Source: Haematobia irritans
Lineage: Eukaryota; Arthropoda; Insecta; Diptera; Muscidae
Length of the DNA: 64,000 bases
NCBI RefSeq assembly: GCF_050003625.1
Contig: NC_134401.1
Span: forward strand, 71,460,442-71,524,441
Direction: 5' to 3'
Shown: in pieces, positions 51,537-61,320 of the stretch
How the letters are laid out: every line of letters starts with the position of its first letter
Position numbering within the stretch: the stretch's first letter is position 1
Notes under the pieces: generated by a model
Databases searched by the model: none
What the model was told of the DNA's origin: nothing
What the model saw: only the letters and a program-made list of their open reading frames with translations
Made by a program: the position numbers and the translations under genes

Positions 51537-52363
51537 TCTGTCGCATATCCTTTCAAAGCTTTTTGTAATCTAAGACAATTTTCAAAATCACTATACTGAT
51601 ATACAGCAGTTGTCTGTTCAAAGGCAGCAGGAAACATTGGCCACTCTTCTACAGAACCATCAAATTCGGGCAGATCATATAATTTTCTATGCATTACCAT
51701 GTTTTGATTGTTCGTGTTTATTCCCAGGTTGGCAGATGACAGATTGGAGTACGAGCCACTAACGGTAGAAGCGGTGGCTGTGTTCGCATTTGCCACAGGG
51801 GCCGTGTTGATATTTGACATTGCATTAAAACTACTTGTATCTGTTACCCTTGGTGCCATATTTGATGATTGCAGCGTAGGAATTTCTGATGCCGATCGTG
51901 CTGTTTGATTTAATGCTGACCTTAACTCAGTTTGTGCCTTTGACAATTGCGCCTGGAGAAATTCTATTTGTTCCTGAAGATGCTGAAACTGAACACTATT
52001 ACATTGACTGACTGGTGGCGGCGGCTGCAATACTGGAGTGTTTAGTAATGGAGGTTGACTGCATGTAGCTGTTGAGTATGATAATGTAGTCGGAGCAGCG
52101 GCGGTGGTGGTTGCTGTTGTACTAAGTAATAAATTCGGTGAAGAAGGCAAGACATTATCGGTCGTTGTTTGTACCAATTGATTTGCTTCGGAAATGTCCG
52201 ACAGCTGCAAAATACCGCTATCAACATTAGTGTTTTGTGAGACAATCTTTCCGGAAGGCAAATTGGCTTGTTCCACGTTCGCTGGCGAGGACATGTTTCC
52301 TTGTAAATTCATTCCATGTATCCTAGGACTTCTTCTTACAGGTGGTGATCTTTGAATTGACAT
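51395..52363 (-). CDS. BEL Gag N-terminal and central part
   Basis: 322 residues. MSIQRSPPVRRSPRIHGMNL is a basic N terminus; a Thr/Ala/Pro-rich linker follows; then a coiled coil EQIEFLQAQLSKAQTELRSA and the conserved BEL capsid start KLYDLPEFDGSVEEWPMFPA, with YSDFENCLRLQKALKGYATE and LLIHPENVPVVIEQL. Gag forms the virus-like particle. In BEL elements Gag and Pol are normally one frame, so the stop at 51395 probably reflects a mutation. Confidence 0.85.
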   Translation of the reverse strand: MSIQRSPPVRRSPRIHGMNLQGNMSSPANVEQANLPSGKIVSQNTNVDSGILQLSDISEANQLVQTTTDNVLPSSPNLLLSTTATTTAAAPTTLSYSTATCSQPPLLNTPVLQPPPPVSQCNSVQFQHLQEQIEFLQAQLSKAQTELRSALNQTARSASEIPTLQSSNMAPRVTDTSSFNAMSNINTAPVANANTATASTVSGSYSNLSSANLGINTNNQNMVMHRKLYDLPEFDGSVEEWPMFPAAFEQTTAVYQYSDFENCLRLQKALKGYATECVKSLLIHPENVPVVIEQLQVHFGQPEMLIRCRIQSLKINLLRKKV

Positions 52364-52836
52364 AACCTCTGATTTTACTTGAAACTGTAGATTCGCGGCA
52401 GCTTAGGCAAAGACGGATCCCATAAACTTGCGAAATAAAGAAATGTCGCTGACTACGACGGTGCTTTGCAAGGGGCGAATTTAATTCCTCAAAATGTTTC
52501 AAGTAAAACAATTTCCACAATTCCGTTGAATGTATTTATTAAACAGATGAAAAGATAGAATTTATTTCTATAAAACACAAGTATTAATCATGAAGAAAAA
52601 ACCTTTGATCACACACAACTACTCACCGCAGTGTTCTCCTTGCAAAGTGATTCAAAAAGACAAAACTAAAATTCAAGAAGTTTCGCTTTCTATGTAAAAT
52701 AAAGTAACGGTTCTAACTGGTAGGGCAAAACACCGAGATGAGTATTTGTGTGTGTGAACATATTTGAGACAAACAAATGAAGTTAAAGCAAATGACCAAT
52801 AACACTCAAATTTACATTAGGTAGGTGCATGACATA

Positions 52837-53769
52837 AAGGGTGATTCTTTTGAGGTTAGGATTTTCATGCATTAGTATTTGACAGATCACGTGGGATTTC
52901 AGACATGGTGTCAAAGAGAAAGATGCTCAGTATGATTTGACATTTCATCATGAATAGACTTACGATCTGCCACAACGTCGAATTTTCAGTGAATGGGCCC
53001 TAGAAAAGTTGGCAGAAAATCCGCTTTTTTATCGACAAATTTTGTTCAGCGATGAGGCTCATTTCTGGTTGAATGGCTACGTAAATAAGCAAAATTGCCG
53101 CATTTGGAGTGAAGAGCAACCAGAAGCCGTTCAAGAACTGCCCATGCATCCCGAAAAATGCACTGTTTGGTGTGGTTTGTACGCTGGTGGAATCATTGGA
53201 CCGTATTTTTTCAAAGATGCTGTTGGACGCAACGTTACGGTGAATGGCGATCGCTATCGTTCGATGCTAACAAACTTTTTGTTGCCAAAAATGGAAGAAC
53301 TGAACTTGGTTGACATGTGGTTTCAACAAGATGGCGCTACATGCCACACAGCTCGCGATTCTATGGCCATTTTGAGGGAAAACTTCGGAGAACAATTCAT
53401 CTCAAGAAATGGACCGGTAAATGGGCCACCAAGATCATGCGATTTGACGCCTTTAGACTATTTTTTGTGGGGCTACGTCAAGTCTAAAGTCTACAGAAAT
53501 AAGCCAGCAACTATTCCAGCTTTGGAAGACAACATTTCCGAAGAAATTCGGGCTATTCCGGCCGAAATGCTCGAAAAAGTTGCCCAAAATTGGACTTTCC
53601 GAATGGACCACCTAAGACGCAGCCGCGGTCAACATTTAAATGAAATTATCTTCAAAAAGTAAATGTCATGGACCAATCTAACGTTTCAAATAAAGAACCG
53701 ATGAGATTTTGCAAATTTTATGCGTTTTTTTTTTTTAAAAAGTTATCAAGCTCTTAACAAATCACCCTT
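52837..53769 (+). mobile_element. Mariner-like element, internally deleted, copy 2
   Basis: Termini AAGGGTGATTCTTTTG and CAAATCACCCTT with TA at 52835-52836 and 53770-53771. The empty site is preserved in the other LTR (CATGACATAGAAAA at 47428-47441). It is nearly identical to 9161-10092. Confidence 0.95.
52958..53662 (+). CDS. Mariner-like transposase, catalytic part only, copy 2
   Basis: Same frame as at 9282-9986 with FSDEAHFWLNGYVNKQ, WFQQDGATCHTARDS and PLDYFLWGYVKSKV. Differs at SGY to NGY and SWPP to NGPP. N-terminal DNA-binding domain absent in the same way as in copy 1. Confidence 0.8.
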   Translation, partial: TYDLPQRRIFSEWALEKLAENPLFYRQILFSDEAHFWLNGYVNKQNCRIWSEEQPEAVQELPMHPEKCTVWCGLYAGGIIGPYFFKDAVGRNVTVNGDRYRSMLTNFLLPKMEELNLVDMWFQQDGATCHTARDSMAILRENFGEQFISRNGPVNGPPRSCDLTPLDYFLWGYVKSKVYRNKPATIPALEDNISEEIRAIPAEMLEKVAQNWTFRMDHLRRSRGQHLNEIIFKK

Positions 53770-53842
53770 TAGAAAAAAAAAATGAATTAGATAAACAAAC
53801 ATAAAGATCATAATAAAATGAAGAACGATCAGTGACAAATAG

Positions 53843-54419
53843 GTTTATATTGCTTGTAAAATTTTTACGAGAGCATAGTATTACGCTTAAGAAAAAAGAA
53901 GAAACTGTGGAACTAAAAGATCGAAAGAGCTAGAATTAGTTTCCGTAGTTCCTTAAAGTGATTAGTTCCAATGAACTAGTTCAATCCGCCTCAGGAACCC
54001 CATTTTGAGTAGTACTGCTACTTTTACTTAATCCTCTAATGCCCCAATTTTTTGGCCAGCTGATTAAATGTTCAATGTTAACGACACGAAAGCAAGAAAA
54101 GTAAACAAGTAAAATTTATACAGTAAGATTCAGTATAAGCTGCAAAGCCTCTTGAACAGTTTCAACTAAGTTTTCTTTTTATTTCACCCATTTTTGTTGT
54201 CTTAAGGTGTGTTTTACTAAAAGCTTCCTTACAAAATGAATTATATTACAAATAGTCAAACGATTCACTGCTTACTGTTTATAGCTTTTTTATTTTACTT
54301 ATTTTCTTAGAGATAGTAATATCATTTTCTCTCATTTTTTGAATATCAATAATATATCTTAGATTGCATATGACCGATCTTTCTTGCGATCTCATTAAAC
54401 TATATTTCAAGATAATTTA
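53843..54419. other. AT-rich stretch, nothing recognised
   Basis: No open frame or repeat boundary recognised between the BEL element and LINE-D. Confidence 0.4.
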
Positions 54420-54547
54420 AATATTGGTCATTTTAACGCACAAAGCTTTAACGTTCAACCATCATCATCCAAGCTTGCTCAAATAAAAAATATTGTAGAT
54501 GGAAGTGTTTTGAATATAGTAGGTGTCAGTGAAACATGGCTTAAACC

Positions 54548-55125
54548 ATGGCTGAACAAGAAGGTTAAATCATGGGCCCATATGATTACAATTTTTTATT
54601 TCAACAAAATTTTAAGATGTCAAAATTATATGTTTATGGTGATTGCAGCTCTCCAAATGACACTGCATAGCAAATGCATCTCAAACAAACTCGCGCATTC
54701 ATAGCTGGAGAATTGTTCAAAGATGACTTGAGTATCTTGATAACATATTCCAGACCCAAAATACCACGCACATCAGTTTTTAAACTGCATCATAAACTGT
54801 TTTTGTTAATAGATGGCGAAGATCCATTTGACTGACTTCCATTCTTAACTTTGGTGGGTATTATAGTCTTATTTGTCTCATATCGGCGTTCCTCGGATGA
54901 ATTATCCACTTCACAATCACTCATAGGTGACGCAATTAAATTTGAACCTTTATTTTTCTCTGGATTTTAATTATTTTTTCAGGACAATTGAAAGAATAAA
55001 TCATTGCCACTTTTACCAATGCCATACGATTCTTTTATCAGCTGATTTTGACTTCTTAAAATTGTAAACAACATATTGCAATTTGTTGTTTTTGTTATCG
55101 TGATTCAACCTCCTTATTCAGCCAT
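54548..55125 (-). mobile_element. TIR element in LINE-D, 8- to 10-bp target duplication
   Basis: Termini ATGGCTGAACAAGAAGGTTA and the inverted copy AACCTCCTTATTCAGCCAT, flanked by GGCTTAAACC at 54538-54547 and 55126-55135. The duplication length fits hAT or P-type elements. On the minus strand 54960-54620 reads as a protein-like frame with one stop (MSDCEVDNSSEERRYETNKT, then LKTDVRGILGLEYVIKILKS), not assigned to a family. 578 bp. Confidence 0.65.
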
Positions 55126-55328
55126 GGCTTAAACCTTACAATGTTAATGTTGTAAACTGATATGTTTACCGTTTACAGGAATGATCGGCCTGTTCGAAGG
55201 GGAGGGAGCGTGGCTTTGTTTGTGTCCAGCAAGTTGAATTCCAAAGTGGTGCATATTGGTCTGAAATATAATGTTGCTGAATGTTTATTTGTGGAGGTAA
55301 CTATTGCACGCGATAAATATTTTAACTA

Positions 55329-55609
55329 TTTTGATCTGCTGAATTCGAAAAAATGTTAAAAAATTTTTATGGAAGAGGTTTTTAGATATCTCGTTATTTT
55401 TAGTTTTTCGCTATTTTTTCACTAAACAAGTGTTATTTGCCCGTTTTACATCGAACCACTTAACATATCACAGATCCAATTATACAGGATTATTCGTCAT
55501 CTCAAATTGCATCTAACTCGAGATGCAATTTGTTTAGTGAAAAAAGAGCGAAAAAAATAATATCTCAAAAACTGTTCCATAAAAAATTTTCGAATTCAGC
55601 AGATCAAAA
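55329..55609. repeat. Palindromic MITE, TA target, arms about 95 bp
   Basis: TTTTGATCTGCTGAATTCG at the left and CGAATTCAGCAGATCAAAA at the right are perfect inverted copies. Similarity continues through AAAAAATTTTTATGGAA and TTTTTCGCTATTTTTTCACT. TA at 55327-55328 and 55610-55611. Noncoding. Confidence 0.8.
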
Positions 55610-56369
55610 TACATAACAAAAATTTTATTTTGTAAACTAGTGTTATTAATCGGAGTTGCCTTTTGTCCCCCATGGGGACTTTGAATCATTCGAGTCATAG
55701 GTTTTGGATTTGCTTATAAGTTATTCCCATGGCATAATAATGGGTGACTTCATAAGAATTTATTTGATTTGGTAAAGTCATATAATGTTAGGACAGCATG
55801 CACCAGATTGGAACTGACAATAATGCACAATAACATACCCATACATGTTGATGCTTTTCATCACTCTTCTTCACTATTGGACTATTTTTTAGTATATTCG
55901 CTGCCTCGCGTGCGTCTCAGCAATCAATGTTTTTGTCCCGATATATCGAGACAAGCATTCATGTTCTATGAATTTTCAGTATCACAACACAATAGTTATT
56001 GCGGATATTATGAGATTTACGACGAACATGTATTACTACTGACTTTTCTCTATATTTTTTACGTCCGATGTTGACATCCAATTGGACATTTTATTGCAGT
56101 GCATAAAATTTTAAAAGGGGAAGAAATTTATTTCTATGGAGCCGCAACGATTGGCTTAAATCCCCTAGTGGATGCTACAGCCAATCATTGTCTGACCTTG
56201 CCTATAGGTCCTTGTTGGCAAACCGTGATAAGGAGAACTGAGGGAGGAGGATAATACGGGAAAACGGGTTGATTGGTAAGGATGAGCACGATTGTAATAG
56301 AGCAATGCTGATGGAATGAATCCCTCTTTTTTATTCGTGACACCCTGCTTCATTTGATTAATACCATTA

Positions 56370-57480
56370 TAATGACTTTTCCAGCTGGTTGGAAAAAGCC
56401 AAAAATTAACCCTATAAGAAAGAAATCGGATAATGTTCGCCCAGACAGTTACATACCCATACCGCTTTTACGAATTTTATCGAAGATTACGGAATATGTC
56501 TTGTAGGTTCAACTCAACACATTTAGAACAGCAGAATTTACTCAGCGATTATCAGATCACATTACTACAAGCGTTGACTGAAGGCATTAGGCGAAATATT
56601 TCTAATTAACAAACTGCATTCTATATATGGTTCTAGCACTGTGTGTTTAAATTAGTATTGTCGTACTTGACTGGAAGAAGTCACTTTGTTCAAGTAAATG
56701 ACAAATATTCACAAATTTGGTCCGGAGTGGTGTACCCCAAGGATCTGTCCTTGAATCACTATTGTTTATACTCTTTCTATATGGTTTCTTCAGTATAAAA
56801 AAGATTAATTTTGTTTGCCTTTTTGTTACGCGAATGATATACAATTGCTTTTCACCGGAGAAATGCAAAATTCACCGGAGAAATCCAGGCTAAAATGAAC
56901 TTTGTAATTGGACGAATTCTATTCACTTTTCTATAAACCCTACGAAAACGAAAGTCCTGTTTTTTCCAGCGAACTCCTACCAGAAGCTTCAATTGTGTAC
57001 CCATTGAGTCCGTCCGTAGTATTAAGTGCCTTGGTGATAAGCTTTGTTTTCATCATCATATTGCCAACATAGTTAGACATATCAACTTGAAATTATGTCA
57101 GTTGTATAACTCGGTTCTAATGCTACATTACTCGGTGAAGGAGAAGTTGATACATGCATTAGTTATGCCCCACATACTTCATTGTATTGAGGTTTATAGC
57201 AATATAACGGGGGAGAACTTGAGAAAGGTAAAATTAGCAGTCAATAGAGTAGTACGTTATGACGTTTTGATCATGTCTCAGACTATGTTCGCTTCATAGG
57301 ATGTTCCTTCTCAGGATTTGTTGATTTCAGAGCGCTATTCTTATTTTACAAGATTAGTCTCTTCACTCAGACTGGACGTCACATACAAATGTATGAACTT
57401 AGAATACCCTGCGCCACATTAGAAGCTAAAATCGAAAATAAATCTCCAAAAACAGTACATAAGCTATATTGTTTCCTTAA
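56370..57480 (+). pseudogene. LINE-D reverse transcriptase, broken
   Basis: FPAGWKKPKINPIRKKSDNV and RPDSYIPIPLLRILSKITEY are RT fingers. WSGVVYPKDLSLNHYCLYSF is a decayed motif B. SIKCLGDKLCFHHHIANIVR and LKLCQLYNSVLMLHYSVKEK then LIHALVMPHILHCIEVYSNI are the thumb, ending LAVNRVVRYD. Many stops. The YxDD region is degraded (FCYANDIQLLF). Confidence 0.7.
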
Positions 57481-57700
57481 TAATATAGCTTATAAACTAA
57501 ACGTGAAAAAATGGCTTTTTTGAAGTGAAAATGATATACATCCGACTAGAACTGAAGTACACTTCGCTGTCATGTGTTTAATTTTGATAACCAACGTATG
57601 GAAATATATTATGAATAAGATGAATTTTCCAATTGCTTCTTCATTCGTAATTTAGACTATATTTAGTTGTATTTACCTTTATTAATATCCCTACGTTGGA

Positions 57701-58207
57701 AAAGTAGTCATACACAGCATTGGAAATTAGATCTGTAATATAAGCATATGTTAAATACATAGTCATGTTTTAGATGGCTGCATATTTACGTAAACAAATT
57801 TTATATGTCCAGCTGACGTGTGTGGTCTATTCTTTTTCCACACAATGTATCTTCTGCGAAAAATGTGATAGTACATAAACCAAAGTAACAAAAACAAAAC
57901 TAATGTGGAAACGAACGAAGACAATATATTTCGGTAAAAAATTGGAAATATTTCTTAGCAAAATAAGAAAGTACTTCCAGAATGAAGCAACAATTGAGGG
58001 TCCCAGAAGTGTGGCAGTGTGGCCAAGTTTCAATAACACTATCTCATAAATTTAGGTAATAGTGTTGGGAGAGAAACGAGTATTTGATTACAAGTACTCG
58101 TTACAATTAAATGAGTACTCAATATCTTCAGTACAATCCAATTAAAAAATTGATTGAAACTGAAAATATAATCAGTACACAAGTATATACGGCAACTTTC
58201 TGGCAAC
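57701..58207. other. AT-rich stretch, nothing recognised
   Basis: The short minus frame at 57827-58039 has no family features. It is the left flank of the BED-finger hAT element. Confidence 0.4.
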
Positions 58208-58215
58208 ATCGAAAC

Positions 58216-58310
58216 TAGAGGTGTGAAACTATCGATAGTGCCACCACTCGATAGTTTCGATAGTTTATTTCAAAACTATCGATACTATCGATAGTATCGA
58301 AAAAGTTTAA
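58216..58310. promoter_or_regulatory. Left end of hAT-3: cluster of TATCGATA sites
   Basis: Three TATCGATA octamers (from about 58230, 58287 and 58296) plus further CGATA cores (CTCGATAGTTTCGATAG). In Drosophila TATCGATA is the DRE bound by DREF and CGATA is the BEAF-32 core. Here they are probably transposase-binding sites; host factor binding is inference. Confidence 0.6.
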
Positions 58311-58487
58311 AGCTATAAAAATAATGAATTTTATGGGGTTTTCACGTATTTATTAAAAAATATATTTATAATAAATTCATGTAGTTCAAAAAATTAACAA
58401 AAAAAGCATTTCAATTCTTTAAAAAACAAAATAAAATAAACAAAAAAATGTAGTCTCTGAGATCATTTTATGTCCCTATAACATAAA

Positions 58488-60975
58488 TTATGTTAAAGTT
58501 CTGTAGTTTTTGTTGATAAATAACAACATATCAACGTTTTTTGGTTTTAATCGGCTTCTACGGTCTGAAATTATTTGCCCCGCTTTGCTGAACATTCTTT
58601 CCGATTCGGTAGATGTTGCTGGTATGCACAAATATCTTTTAGCGCACGTCTGAAGAGCAGTTGCCTCATCCCCAATGCACTATAAGAAATTAAAATTTAT
58701 TGGAATGCACATACATATGTATGTATATTAGGCCTGGCCGATTTCTATGGACGAAAAAAAAGTGAATAATCGTATAGCAAAAATTTAATCTACATTAAAT
58801 TCCAAGATAATTCTCCGAACAAACCATGGGTCTAGGATCAAATCCTAATCCTCGCCTCCCGATGTCAAAATTTGTTTTCTCTACTATTCCTCTTAAAGGT
58901 ACAGAGCATTAGTACTACTACGTGTTATATCGGAATATGTTTGTAAACAACAGAATGTTTCTGTGCACTCTGTGCAAACCTGGGCGATCAAGAATCAAAA
59001 CTTTGAAGTCAGGAGGCGCGGATTAGCATTTCATTTAAGACGCATGGTTTCTTTGGATAAAATACTTAGATTTGTATGTAGTTTACGTTTTTGCTGTACG
59101 ATTTGCAATAAACAAATCGACCCGGCCTAATGTATATATAAATATATATATATATTAAAATTACCTTCCAATATTCTAGAGGATTCATATCTATTCCAGC
59201 GATATCTTTTTCTAGGTATTGCCTCATGTCTAGTATGGCATCCATCCTACAAGTTCGTACTTTACTGGAAACTTTAGTAGCTAGAAATTCAGCCATTATT
59301 TAAATTTCTAGCTACTAAAGTTTCCAGTAAAGTACGAACTTGTAGGATGGATGCCATACTAGACATGAGGCAATACCTAGAAAAAGATATCGCTGGATAT
59401 TTGTTGAAGAAGGGTTTTTGTTAGATGTTGGTTGTATGACAGTTGTGGCATATTCTTTGTTGACACTGTGAATTCCAGCAATTTCATTTTCTAGTCCCTT
59501 TGTTGCTTGATCAGCATTTGATACTACTCTGAATCCCTCCTTTTTAAATCTTGGATCTAATAAAGTTCCAAATCTAGGAGCCGTCCTCTCTTCATAGAGG
59601 CACAATCGTTTCCTAATTTTTCCAATTAATAATAAATAAGTATCAAAACCTTCGGTTGTCTTCAATTTTCCTTTAAGATCCTCAAGATTTTCAAAGAGGC
59701 CACATACAATCGGAATTATCAAGGAAATTGTAACAGTAGAACTTGAAGATGTTTGTACTGTTGCGGTATCAAAAAGTGAAAGTAATTGCTTTACATCTTT
59801 AAGAATCTCAATCTCATCTGCTGTTAATGGTAATGGGGCTTTTGGGGTTGAGAGTAGCACGGCAGCAATAGAATCAGATGTCAATAGTATTCTCTCTATC
59901 ATTTTATATGCACTGTTCCAACGTGTTGGAACTTCTTGCACCAATGAATACGTTTTTTCATTTCCTTGAGCGGCTTTGAACTTTTCATAAGCTATTGTAC
60001 TGCTTTTAAAATACGAAACAATTTTCTTGCACTTAGCAAAAAGTTCTTTCAAATTGCCTTCCGATAAACAATCTTGAACTAAAAGATTTACTGTATGCGC
60101 AAAACAGGGCAAATGTTTTTTCTGCAGAATATCACAAGCTTTTATCATGGAACTTGCATTGTCGGTAACAATATAAGTTACTTTATTAAAAATGTTCCAT
60201 TCATCCAAGATAGCACGTAATGATGCTGCAATATTGCTTGCAGAATGATTTGTTACCTCAAGAAGTTTTCTTGTAGATAATACAGCAGATTTCAGAGAAA
60301 AATTGTCTGTTAAAAAATGGCATGTTACTGTAATGTATCCTTCATTTCCACGAGATGTCCAGCAATCAGTGGTGATAGCACAATACTCAACCTTACCGAG
60401 AACGTTTTCGAGTTTTGTTTTCAGATCGGAATACAAATTTACCATATGAACTTTTTGCAATTGAGCACGGCATGGTACTTCATATCGGTGGTCTAAACAT
60501 TTAACAAATTCACGAAATCCAATGTCGTCTACAATGCTAAAGGGTTGAATATCAGTGGCTATCATCACTGTCAGTGCATTGTCAAGTTCTTTTTTTCGCT
60601 CAGAATTGGAGTCGTAAAATTCATTTTTTTTAAAGTAGACATCTATTGTATTTGCTGTGTCGGTGTTTTCCTGGTAGGTGGGATGTGCTCTCTTTAAATG
60701 ATCCAAAAGATTTGACGTGTTTCCACTTGTTTTATACATCTTTTTGCATGTTTTACATTCTGCAAATTTTCCATCTGTGGATTTTCTAAAATATAACCAT
60801 ACTGATGAATTTCTTTTCCTAGCTAATTTGCTTGTTGATGGTAAAATTTCGCAGTCGCTTTCCCCGTCGCTGTCATTTTCACAAGAATCTATTGGCAAAA
60901 AACAAAGTTTTACTGAATTGAATAGTATTCTGAAAGTAAGAATTTACCTTTTGATCTTTTTAAAAATTTCTCCAT
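58488..60975 (-). CDS. hAT-3 transposase, BED zinc finger, three exons, interrupted
   Basis: Predicted exons: 60975-60948 (MEKFLKRSK), donor GTAAAT; 60888 downward, acceptor AATAG; last exon 58679-58488, phase-0 intron 59164-58680 (GTAAT...TATAG). BED finger: VWLYFRKSTDGKFAECKTCK then CKKMYKTSGNTSNLLDHLKR (C2H2). Catalytic region: YCAITTDCWTS (first Asp), YIVTDNASSMIKAC (second Asp), LPCFAHTVNLLVQDC, VQEVPTRWNSAYKMI. C-terminal dimerisation block: NPLEYWK spliced to CIPATSTESERMFSKAGQII, with the hAT S-x-x-R-x-F. A perfect inverted duplication at 59195-59397 disrupts exon 2 and adds a stop at about 59315. Otherwise no stops, so the element was recently active. Confidence 0.85.
59195..59397. 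repeat. Perfect 95-bp inverted duplication in the transposase exon
   Basis: Arms 59195-59289 and 59303-59397 are perfect inverted copies with a 13-base spacer (59290-59302). The left arm is the genuine exon (minus strand FLATKVSSKVRTCRMDAILD then MRQYLEKDIAG). The right arm is the inverted copy, read as nonsense before the stop. Confidence 0.95.
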
Positions 60976-61154
60976 ATTTACTTCTAATCAATGCATGTAC
61001 CGAATTTCATTTAATTTCACATGCATATTCTCATAAAATTCTCAAAAAAACACGAACAGATATGCTAAATTCCGTTATTCTTAATTTGCTTTATGCACTT
61101 CAACGAAAACCACAAAAATAGAAAAAAACAATTTGCGTGTGTGTTTGTATGAAG

Positions 61155-61265
61155 TAAAGAACAATAGATGTTAGACTATCGATAGCAGAAAAAAACTATC
61201 GATAATTTTGAAAAATATAAACTATCGATACTATCGATAGTACTATCGATAGTTTCACATCTCTA
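61155..61265. promoter_or_regulatory. Right end of hAT-3: cluster of TATCGATA sites, putative promoter side
   Basis: Five TATCGATA octamers within about 90 bases, upstream of the minus-strand transposase start at 60975. They could serve both as transposase-binding sites and as promoter elements, as DRE sites do for Drosophila genes. Confidence 0.6.
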
Positions 61266-61320
61266 ATCGAAACCTATCGGACGTAGATTTGTTTACTCAA
61301 CTAATTTTCTAATTTTTTTA

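Larger units (their letters stand above)
47061..53837 (-). mobile_element. BEL/Pao LTR retrotransposon with both LTRs and 5-bp target duplication
   Basis: LTRs 47061-47499 and 52444-53837 (TGTCGCTGAC...CAGTGACA), flanked by AATAG at 47056-47060 and 53838-53842. The minus strand encodes Gag, protease, RT, RNase H and integrase in the BEL/Pao order. The right LTR contains a mariner-like element (52837-53769). A SINE fragment interrupts pol (50339-50427). About 120 bases of the integrase core and the integrase C-terminus are deleted. No convincing primer-binding site was seen next to the 5' LTR. Confidence 0.9.
52444..53837 (-). repeat. 5' LTR of the BEL/Pao element, split by mariner-like element
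   Basis: Same sequence as 47061-47499, apart from a short extra stretch near 52710-52740 and the insertion at 52837-53769. Confidence 0.9.
54450..56090 (+). pseudogene. LINE-D APE endonuclease, broken
   Basis: LAQIKNIVDGSVLNIVGVSE then TWLKP carries the catalytic Glu (SETW), before the first insertion. After it comes NDRPVRRGGSVALFVSSKLN and AECLFVEVTIARDKYF. After the second insertion: a GDF motif in another frame, TIMHNNIPIHVDAFHHSSSL and LDYFLVYSLPRV. Jockey/CR1-like. Confidence 0.7.
54420..57700 (+). mobile_element. LINE-D, decayed APE-type LINE with two TIR insertions
   Basis: Endonuclease (54440-54540, 55160-55320, 55640-56070), RT fragments (56370-56900) and RT C-terminus (57000-57480) follow in order on the plus strand, with stops and frame changes throughout. 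Insertions at 54548-55125 and 55329-55609 split the endonuclease. No tail was recognised. Confidence 0.7.
58216..61265 (-). mobile_element. BED-finger hAT transposon (hAT-3) with TATCGATA-rich ends
   Basis: Flanked by ATCGAAAC at 58208-58215 and 61266-61273, an 8-bp duplication. Termini TAGAGGTGTGAAACTATCG and (inverted) TAGAGATGTGAAACTATCG. The octamer TATCGATA occurs three times in the left 100 bases and five times in the right 110. 3050 bp. It encodes a complete-looking hAT transposase gene of three exons, broken only by an inverted duplication. Confidence 0.95.

Noticed and set aside
41220..53837. Envelope gene in the Gypsy or BEL elements
   Set aside because: No frame follows integrase before the LTR or end; signal peptide and transmembrane features were not seen.
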